The position numbers were made by a program, and so were the translations under genes. A stretch of 20,736 nucleotides of DNA from a virus, in the IMG/VR virus record IMGVR_UViG_3300020196_000299, positions 1 through 20,736 of that record; one strand, given 5' to 3'. Under the pieces are notes generated by a model, which had not been told where the DNA came from, did no database searches, and saw only the letters and a program-made list of their open reading frames with translations. This document shows, piece by piece, positions 16,081-20,736 of this stretch; within the stretch, counting starts at the first letter, position 1; each line of letters begins with the position of its first letter.

Positions 16081-17726
16081 GCTGGTTGTTCAGTTGGTGG
16101 TTGTTCGGCAGGTGGCGGTGCTGCCATCTGCTGGGCGGTGGCCGCGGCGTTAGCGAGCTTCTGTGGATCAGCCATGCCGCTGGCCATCATTTGCTGCGCC
16201 ATGGCCATCTGCTGCTGGGCTTGCTGCTCTGCGGCCAGCTGCTCATCGGTCTTGACCAGGCCAATGATGTCCATGCCCATCGAGGCAGCCAGCCGGCGGA
16301 TCAGCTCCGATGGCATCACGTAAGTCGTAATCCCTTCAGGCCCGATCGACTGTTGCAGGATCTGCATAAAGCGAGCGGTCTTCTCGAGGTCGTTGCCGCG
16401 GCCAACAGCTGACAAGCCAACGCTCACAACAGGTTTGACCAGCTCCTCCGGCAGCTTGGGCAACTTGCCCTTACGCACCAGCAGCGCCAGCTTCCGCGCC
16501 ACATAGGGCTGCTGGAACTCAGTGGTCAAGATCGCGTAAATCGAACCAAGGGAGTTTTCAAGCTGCAGCGCTTGCAGCCGCACTTCCTCTGCAGTAACGC
16601 GCTCGGCATCACGCATGTCGGCCAGCATGAAGGCTTGCGCCAGGCGTGCCTCGATCCGGGCCAGGCCCTGCATGGCCACGCTCAAATCCTGCGCCTTGCC
16701 CACCGTGATGGTGGTGACGTCATCAGGGTTGCCGGGCAGGTAAGCGCCATTGGGCGCCTCGGCCAGCTTCTTGGGATTGGCGACACCGCTGGGCTTGACC
16801 AAGTGTTTGACTTGGGCCGACACCAGCGAGCCCTCTGCAATGGCCTGGCTCAGGGCCTCGGCTGTTTGCAGGTCAGCCATGCAGGCCGCCTCGACATAAC
16901 CAGGCGAATAGTCATGGCCATCAATGCGGTACATCCGCAGGGCCAGCCAGGGTGATTCCGAGATCGAGGCTTTGCCCCGGGTGCCAGGAATCTCCTTGTC
17001 CTTGACCTCCTGATACCAGCTGACCTTTTCGCCTTCCCACTCCACGTGGGTGTAGAGCTTGACGGTGCGCTCGTATTCAGGGGTGTGGTCGTCTTCGGCC
17101 TCAATGATCCCTGCGCTCTCGCCGTCTTCTTCCTCAACCAGCTGACGCACCTTCTCAGGCAGGCTGTCGTTGGCCAGTTCCTCGCAGACAATCGCCTCCA
17201 AGGGGTTGCCCATGGGGTCGCGCCTGAGCACGTAGCGGTTGAGGTGGAAGCAGCGCAGCCCCTTCTCGCTGACGTACATCAGAGCGTTACCGCCCACGAT
17301 CAGATGCAGCAGCATCTCGTGGACAGCAACACGGTCGTTGCTGGCTTCAATGCTGCGCAGTACCGCCCGCTCAAGCCGGGCCAGGGCCAGGTCGAACTCG
17401 CTCTTTGACTTGCCCAGTTCTTCAGGGGTGGCCCCGGCAGCCATGAGCTGCTGCTCGTTCTTGGCCATCTCGATCTCGTCGATCGTGAAGCGAAAGAACG
17501 TTTCCGTGGGTGGCAGCAGTGCCAGGCTTAGGCGGCTGGTGATGTTGTGAACACCACGGGCACCGATGCCGTTCCAGGGCAGCGGGAAACTTTCGGTTTG
17601 GTTTGGGGTGTACTCGTCGTTGAGCGGCACCAGGTACGGCAGGGTCAGGCGAGCCGCTGCTCGTGCCCGCTCGAGGTAGTAGTTCCTGTCGCCTTCAAGA
17701 CTGCGGTAACGCTTTGTGCAACTCAT
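16077..17726 (-). CDS. gp8: Portal / head-tail connector protein (T7 gp8-like), 549 aa
   Basis: The dodecameric portal starts capsid assembly and is the channel for DNA packaging. Homology to T7 gp8 (536 aa) runs along the whole length: GARGVHNITSRLSLALLPP at about 55-73 (T7 'GARGLNNLASKLMLALFP'), LIVGGNALMYV, NRYVLRRDPMGN, ERVTAEEVRLQALQLENSLG (T7 'ERVTAEEIRYVASELEDTLG') and SVGLSAVGRGNDLEK. The C-terminal tail is Gln/Met/Ala/Pro-rich. ATG 17726 has GGAGG 5 nt upstream, inside the last codons of the preceding small gene, with a 1-nt gap. It overlaps the scaffold start by ATGA. Confidence 0.97.
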   Translation of the reverse strand: MSCTKRYRSLEGDRNYYLERARAAARLTLPYLVPLNDEYTPNQTESFPLPWNGIGARGVHNITSRLSLALLPPTETFFRFTIDEIEMAKNEQQLMAAGATPEELGKSKSEFDLALARLERAVLRSIEASNDRVAVHEMLLHLIVGGNALMYVSEKGLRCFHLNRYVLRRDPMGNPLEAIVCEELANDSLPEKVRQLVEEEDGESAGIIEAEDDHTPEYERTVKLYTHVEWEGEKVSWYQEVKDKEIPGTRGKASISESPWLALRMYRIDGHDYSPGYVEAACMADLQTAEALSQAIAEGSLVSAQVKHLVKPSGVANPKKLAEAPNGAYLPGNPDDVTTITVGKAQDLSVAMQGLARIEARLAQAFMLADMRDAERVTAEEVRLQALQLENSLGSIYAILTTEFQQPYVARKLALLVRKGKLPKLPEELVKPVVSVGLSAVGRGNDLEKTARFMQILQQSIGPEGITTYVMPSELIRRLAASMGMDIIGLVKTDEQLAAEQQAQQQMAMAQQMMASGMADPQKLANAAATAQQMAAPPPAEQPPTEQPA

Positions 17727-17727
17727 C

Positions 17728-18174
17728 TCAGCCTCCGAGATTTACGCCAACACCAGAGCCGCGACCGGAAGAACCAATGCGAAGCCTTGAAGTGGTGCTA
17801 GTGGTGCGTGCCCCACTCGCCTTAACGGCTTTGGTTTGCGCTGCCGTTGGCGCCGAGTCAGTTGGTCGGGTGGCCAAGATCCGTAGCGAGGTGCCGGCCG
17901 CGCTGGTGGCGTCCTTCATCTGCTGTATTTGAGCCATTTGCTGCCGCTCTTGGGCCTGCAGTCCGGCAACTTGCTGCTGCTGCTTGGCCTGAGCTTCCAT
18001 TTGCTCTTGGTTAAGACGTGCCATCTCTGCTTGCTGGGCAGCGACGGCGGCCTGCATGGCCCGTTCTTGTGCGGCCACACGTTCACGCTGCTCTTGGGCT
18101 GCGCGTTCAGCAGCCCACTGACGACGCTTGGCTTCTTCCTCGTGGTGCCGGTTGTTGCCTCCCCCTGAGCACAT
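17728..18174 (-). CDS. Small Met-Cys coiled-coil protein, copy 3 of the gp6.7/gp7.3-like family, 148 aa
   Basis: It starts MCSGGGNN, continues as a long charged Gln/Ala/Glu coiled coil (about 12-85), and ends in a Ser/Thr/Gly-rich tail, LRIGSSGRGSGVGVNLGG (131-148). The tail matches the ends of the two preceding genes and recalls T7 gp7.3, which ends in 'SLSVARSSGGGINI' (from memory). T7 gp7.3 is a virion protein needed for adsorption and tail assembly. Its place directly before the portal gene agrees. The start is ATG 18174, 3 nt after the previous stop, with only GGGG as a weak ribosome site. The family tie is visible in the sequence; the virion role is inferred. Confidence 0.75.
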   Translation of the reverse strand: MCSGGGNNRHHEEEAKRRQWAAERAAQEQRERVAAQERAMQAAVAAQQAEMARLNQEQMEAQAKQQQQVAGLQAQERQQMAQIQQMKDATSAAGTSLRILATRPTDSAPTAAQTKAVKASGARTTSTTSRLRIGSSGRGSGVGVNLGG

Positions 18175-18177
18175 GGT

Positions 18178-18573
18178 TCAGACCCCGATGTTGATGCCAG
18201 AGCCCTCGCTCATGGCCGTGGCCCCAGGCGCAATCTTTAGCGTGCCCTTGATCTTGTCTTTCTTCTTGGGTGCTGTCGTGGTTTGCGCAGCAACTGGATC
18301 GGTCTGAGTGGTAGTGGTGGCGTAGGCCGCTTGCTGCTGAGCTGCAGCTGATGCCGTGGCCGCTGCCATCTCAGACTCCAACTCAGCCTTCTTCTGCGCG
18401 GCAGCAGCGTTGGCGTCGTCGATCTGTTTCTGCAGCTGCGTGGCAAATTGCTTTTGCTGCGCCATGGATTGATCGCGGTACTGCTGCAGCGCAGCGTTGT
18501 TGCGATCAATGTCTCCTTGGCTGGGGCCCTGGTATCTAATCTCAGGAACATTGGGGGCAGATCCAAAGCACAT
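18178..18573 (-). CDS. Small Met-Cys coiled-coil protein, copy 2 of the gp6.7/gp7.3-like family, 131 aa
   Basis: It starts MCFGSAPNVPE, has a Gln/Ala/Lys coiled coil (about 24-80), a Thr/Gln-rich linker, a lysine cluster (PKKKDKIKG), and the tail LKIAPGATAMSEGSGINIGV (112-131). The start is ATG 18573, with AGGAG 7 nt upstream and a 2-nt gap after the previous stop. A TTG two codons upstream (18579) would overlap the previous gene and move the conserved Met-Cys inside, so I rejected it. It shares both termini but little of the middle with its neighbours. Likely a minor virion or ejected protein by analogy with T7 gp6.7/gp7.3. Confidence 0.75.
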   Translation of the reverse strand: MCFGSAPNVPEIRYQGPSQGDIDRNNAALQQYRDQSMAQQKQFATQLQKQIDDANAAAAQKKAELESEMAAATASAAAQQQAAYATTTTQTDPVAAQTTTAPKKKDKIKGTLKIAPGATAMSEGSGINIGV

Positions 18574-18575
18574 GA

Positions 18576-18980
18576 TCAAACTCCTGTGGTGATGTTCAAG
18601 CCAGTGCCGGCGCCTTGGCTGGTAGCCAATGCCCGGTCAATCCGCAGACCGCGTTTGCCAGTAGGCCTTGTCATTTCTGCGCGGTCAGATCCCAAGACAG
18701 GTGCCTGTGCTGTCTTGTCTGGTGGCGGTGCCCCAAGCAGTGCTGCCATGCGAGCAGCATTGGCGCTGGTTTCGTTGGCTCGTTGAAGCTTGACGTCACG
18801 CAGATTGGTGAGGATCTGCTGCTGACTGCTAAGAGCTTGATCAAGCTCCATCTGCTTTAACTTCACCGCGCCGTCTTGCGATGCCTTTATGGCATCAAAC
18901 TGCGCTTGGGCCATCCGGTCGTAGGCCCCGGTGTCAGGCATCGTGATTACGGCGCCACCACCGCCGCCACCGAAGCACAT
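18576..18980 (-). CDS. Small Met-Cys coiled-coil protein, copy 1 of the gp6.7/gp7.3-like family, 134 aa
   Basis: It starts MCFGGGGGGAV, has a helical middle (about 20-82) and ends GKRGLRIDRALATSQGAGTG followed by LNITTGV. The MCF start and GKRGLRIDR resemble T7 gp6.7, which begins 'MCFSPKIK' and contains 'GRKGLKVERD' (from memory). The final Gly-Leu-Asn-Ile resembles the end of T7 gp7.3. So features of two separate T7 virion proteins occur in one polypeptide. ATG 18980 has GGAGGAG 5 nt upstream, one of the best ribosome sites in the window, and overlaps the previous stop by one base (TGATG). The gp6.7-type assignment is plausible but unproved. Confidence 0.77.
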   Translation of the reverse strand: MCFGGGGGGAVITMPDTGAYDRMAQAQFDAIKASQDGAVKLKQMELDQALSSQQQILTNLRDVKLQRANETSANAARMAALLGAPPPDKTAQAPVLGSDRAEMTRPTGKRGLRIDRALATSQGAGTGLNITTGV

Positions 18981-19183
18981 CAGAACTCCTCCAAATTGAG
19001 CGGATCAGATTTCTGCTGCTCCAGCAGCTTCTCCAGGTAGGCCATCACTTCCTGTTGACCGATCAGAACGTCCAGATCGCGGTGCGACAAGGAACGGCTG
19101 ACAGCTGCAGGAAACACTTCCCGCAACTTGACAAGCAACTCTTCAGTGACGATTGGCTGAAGCACTGCAGGTGTGCAGATCAA
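18980..19183 (-). CDS. Small unrecognised phage protein between exonuclease and virion proteins, 67 aa
   Basis: The open frame is clear but its start is not. No in-frame ATG lies near the 5' end. TTG 19183 sits 2 nt after the exonuclease stop with GGTAGG 6 nt upstream, and suits the tight spacing of this region; GTG 19207 is the alternative and would overlap the exonuclease by 22 nt. The product is helical, with LREVFP, then DLDVLIGQQEVMAYLEKLLE, and an acidic end NLEEF. Short proteins with a 'LD...GQ(Q/R)..V...LE' pattern occur near portal genes of other podoviruses (from memory); their role is unknown to me. Confidence 0.65.
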   Translation of the reverse strand: MICTPAVLQPIVTEELLVKLREVFPAAVSRSLSHRDLDVLIGQQEVMAYLEKLLEQQKSDPLNLEEF

Positions 19184-19185
19184 AC

Positions 19186-19926
19186 TCAGCCTACCGGCGG
19201 CCTCCACAACAGGGGAGTGCCGGCCTCCAAGTCGTACTCACCAGCCCGAAGGATGCGAGCACAACGGGCTTGCGTTTCGGCATAGGGCTTACCAAAGCCT
19301 TTCTTCTTGTAGGCGGCCAACACTTCATCCCACATCTCCACCTCTGTTGAGCAACCAGCCAATGCTTTTTCTGCAGTGACCGGGCCATAGCCAGGGCAGC
19401 CGGGGTAGTTGTCGCTGACGTCTCCGGTCAACACCTGCTGGTAGAAGTTGCGATCAGCCTCCAGGCGGTTCACCTCTAGAATCTGACCGTCCCGCAGGTG
19501 CAGCCCAGGCAGGGTAAGCATGTCCTTGTCCACGCTGACGATCACGTCGCCGGGTTTGTAGAGCACGCCAAGCACGTCGTCGCCCTCAATGTCAGGTAGC
19601 TCGACGGTGCGCCAGCCACGGGCGGGGCCCGAGTGATGGACCCATTCGATCAGCTTTCGGTAGCCAGCTGGCTTGCGGTACTTCTTGCGGTTGCTTTTGT
19701 ATTGAGGCCACACCCCGTGACGAAAGGAGAGGGTGCTGCCAAAGACCAGCACCTGCTCGTGATTTGGTAGCAGCTCGCGAAAGGCGCCCAGCTGCTCTTG
19801 AAAGACCTCCTTGGCATCGTCATGCCGGCAGAAGTAAGTCCACACATCGGGGGCCCACTCAGCCTCGTACTGGCAGGCAGATGCTGCAGTGAAGAGGTAA
19901 TACTCCGTGTCGATCAGAGCTTTCAT
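19186..19926 (-). CDS. gp6: 5'-3' exonuclease (T7 gp6-like), 246 aa
   Basis: T7 gp6 degrades DNA 5' to 3', removes RNA primers and breaks down host DNA. The FEN/PolI-exo metal-binding motifs are all present: LPDIEGDDVLGVL (Glu114, Asp116, Asp117), IVSVDKDMLTLPG (Asp133, Asp135) and LTGDVSDNYPGCPGYG (Asp169, Asp172). RHGVWPQYKSNRKKYRKP matches 'WRKELVDPNYKANRKAVKKP' in T7 gp6. The ending ARILRAGEYDLEAGTPLLWR mirrors 'ARILRFNEYNFIDKEIYLWR'. It is shorter than T7 gp6 (347 aa), lacking an N-terminal extension and some C-terminal helix, but keeps the catalytic core. ATG 19926 has no Shine-Dalgarno and overlaps the stop of the 29-aa gene before it (ATGA), so translation is likely coupled. Confidence 0.95.
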   Translation of the reverse strand: MKALIDTEYYLFTAASACQYEAEWAPDVWTYFCRHDDAKEVFQEQLGAFRELLPNHEQVLVFGSTLSFRHGVWPQYKSNRKKYRKPAGYRKLIEWVHHSGPARGWRTVELPDIEGDDVLGVLYKPGDVIVSVDKDMLTLPGLHLRDGQILEVNRLEADRNFYQQVLTGDVSDNYPGCPGYGPVTAEKALAGCSTEVEMWDEVLAAYKKKGFGKPYAETQARCARILRAGEYDLEAGTPLLWRPPVG

Positions 19927-20012
19927 GGGTGAATGGTGGCGATGTAGAAAATGCCGATAGCCACTGCACTGAAGACGCAGCCGGCCAGGGTAATAGCGGT
20001 GTCTTTGTTCAT
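19923..20012 (-). CDS. 29-residue single-span membrane peptide
   Basis: The frame opens with ATG 20012, with GGAAG 4 nt upstream, and ends with TGA overlapping the exonuclease ATG (ATGA). Its own ATG also overlaps the preceding stop by ATGA. After MNKDT comes an uninterrupted hydrophobic stretch (residues about 6-25, including GCVFSAVAIGIFYIA) and a short polar end. It would be a single transmembrane helix. Perfect 4-nt junctions on both sides support a real gene despite its size. It could be a small membrane or holin-like peptide; the function is unknown. Confidence 0.6.
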   Translation of the reverse strand: MNKDTAITLAGCVFSAVAIGIFYIATIHP

Positions 20013-20215
20013 GGCGCTTCCGTGATTTCGCGGATCATGCGATCAGCCACCTCATTGATTGCCAAGTGACAGATGCGAGCACGACTTGGATCTGGCGCCC
20101 AAGTACGGATAATGTTGGCGATTTCGCGGATCACTTCCTTCATGCGGCGCTTGTCGTCAATGCCGTACTCACCCAGAGCGCTTTGAATTGAAAGGCAGTT
20201 CTCTAGCAAGTTCAT
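20009..20215 (-). CDS. Small helical protein of unknown function, 68 aa
   Basis: I do not recognise it. The product is soluble and mostly helical (KRRMKEVIREIANIIRTW, then ICHLAINEVADRMIREI), with no Cys or His metal site. ATG 20215 overlaps the previous stop by ATGA and has no Shine-Dalgarno, so it is probably translated by coupling. Its stop overlaps the start of the membrane peptide by ATGA. Junctions and composition argue that it is real; it belongs to the run of small genes before the exonuclease. Confidence 0.65.
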   Translation of the reverse strand: MNLLENCLSIQSALGEYGIDDKRRMKEVIREIANIIRTWAPDPSRARICHLAINEVADRMIREITEAP

Positions 20216-20439
20216 TTGACGGGAGTGACAGTGGAATCAGGCCAAATGTTTTGGCAGTATTTAATTGCCTTGGCCAGGGTCGGCGCTGGCTTGGTGACAC
20301 GCATGGCCCTGTAGCCCGGGCGTTTCACCTCGAGAAAGAACATGCGTGTTGCCTCCCTGGGCTTGGGATGGCTAATGCCAGGGCCAAGGATCGGCTCAGG
20401 GCCTTCTTGCGGCAGGCGACTGGGGACCATCCAGCTCAT
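20212..20439 (-). CDS. Small protein of unknown function, 75 aa
   Basis: I do not recognise it. A Pro-rich N-terminal half (residues 5-30) leads into a compact basic part, MFFLEVKRPGYRAMRVTKPA, then LAKAIKYCQNIWPDSTVTPV. This looks like a short beta-beta-alpha unit. ATG 20439 shares one base with the stop of the gene before (TAATG), and the stop overlaps the next start by ATGA. An internal Met (about residue 33) is a possible later start. Function unknown. Confidence 0.65.
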   Translation of the reverse strand: MSWMVPSRLPQEGPEPILGPGISHPKPREATRMFFLEVKRPGYRAMRVTKPAPTLAKAIKYCQNIWPDSTVTPVK

Positions 20440-20612
20440 TACTCGTGCTCCATGTCGAGAATCTGTTCACAGGCACGGATGTAACCCTCCCACCAAACCT
20501 GCGGATAGCTGTGTTCAACAGCCTCGTCGTGATGACGCTTGGCGTAATTCAACATCCGAACAACGGAGGCTCTTGAGACGTCGATTGGTTCTTCTTGTTG
20601 CTTGGTAGACAT
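20439..20612 (-). CDS. Small acidic helical protein of unknown function, 57 aa
   Basis: The frame runs from ATG 20612 to a TAA that shares its last base with the next ATG (TAATG). The product is polar and helical: EEPIDVSRASVVRMLNYAKR, then YPQVWWEGYIRACEQILDME. No clear ribosome site precedes ATG 20612. A second in-frame ATG at 20555 would give 38 residues and only a 7-nt overlap (ATGTTGA) with the gene upstream, more in keeping with the other junctions. Gene likely; start uncertain; function unknown. Confidence 0.55.
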   Translation of the reverse strand: MSTKQQEEPIDVSRASVVRMLNYAKRHHDEAVEHSYPQVWWEGYIRACEQILDMEHE

Positions 20613-20736
20613 GGCTGAATGTTGCGTAGGTCATAAACACGGATGTTGCGTTCCTGTGCGCCTCGAGTGAAGACAACAGAAACTGAGTCGTGATAGGTCT
20701 CGGTGATGTGGCCCTTAACCCAACCGCCAAGGGGGG
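20549..20736 (-). CDS. C-terminal end of an unrecognised gene, cut by window end
   Basis: From the right edge one frame stays open for 61 codons to TGA at 20551-20549. It reads as a plausible protein, with GGWVKGHITETYHDSVSVVF and then RNIRVYDLRNIQP. The other open frame across the edge gives a Ser/Arg/Thr-rich translation that looks like a shadow. If this gene is real and the next starts at 20612, they overlap by 64 nt, much more than elsewhere. No family recognised. Confidence 0.45.
   Translation of the reverse strand, partial: PLGGWVKGHITETYHDSVSVVFTRGAQERNIRVYDLRNIQPCLPSNKKNQSTSQEPPLFGC

Noticed and set aside
20515-20730. 71-codon minus-strand frame at the right edge
   Set aside because: Competes with a frame that reads more like protein (20549-20736) and overlaps the 57-aa gene by about 100 nt.
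1-20736. tRNA genes, CRISPR arrays, insertion sequences, integrase or host-derived metabolic genes
   Set aside because: Looked for and not seen; the window is almost entirely filled by late phage genes on one strand.

Overview
The window is the structural (late) module of a T7-like podovirus. Every gene I can support lies on the minus strand, so transcription runs from the right end (20736) to the left end (1). The gene order matches T7 from gene 6 to gene 17: 5'-3' exonuclease, small virion-associated proteins, portal, scaffold, major capsid, tail tubular proteins A and B, internal virion (ejection) proteins, tail fibre. These assignments rest on residue motifs and order compared with T7 proteins recalled from memory; no database search was run. 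No bacterial housekeeping, photosynthesis, tRNA or integrase gene is visible. The high GC and the Gln/Ala-rich proteins would suit a cyanopodovirus (Syn5/P60-type) of a picocyanobacterium, but the host cannot be fixed from this window.

Layout, in order of transcription. (a) 20736-19923: a partial gene and four small unrecognised genes, the last encoding a 29-residue single-span membrane peptide. (b) 19926-19186: gp6-like exonuclease. (c) 19183-17728: one small acidic-tailed protein, then three small proteins that all begin Met-Cys and end in the same Gly/Asn-rich motif, resembling T7 gp6.7/gp7.3. (d) 17726-14097: portal, scaffold, major capsid protein. (e) 14074-14043: an intrinsic terminator just after the capsid gene, where T7 has T-phi. 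(f) 13998-10575: the tail tube and nozzle proteins. (g) 10578-295: five ejection proteins of about 147, 292, 937, 939 and 1109 residues. The 937-residue one carries a C-terminal GH73-type peptidoglycan hydrolase domain. (h) 252-1: start of the tail-fibre gene, cut by the window end.

The module is very tightly packed. Most junctions are 1-8 nt overlaps (ATGA, TGATG, TAATG) or 1-3 nt gaps, which suggests translational coupling. The exceptions are the two sides of the capsid gene (109 nt before, about 98 nt after) and 42 nt before the tail fibre. There is no gene-free stretch above 300 bases. Together the genes build the procapsid (portal, scaffold, capsid), the short tail (A, B, fibre) and the ejected channel that breaches the host envelope and lets DNA in. 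The most interesting points are the triplicated gp6.7/gp7.3-like family, the wall hydrolase placed on the gp15-like protein rather than on gp16, an extra giant ejection protein, and an apparent extra beta-rich module in the nozzle protein.
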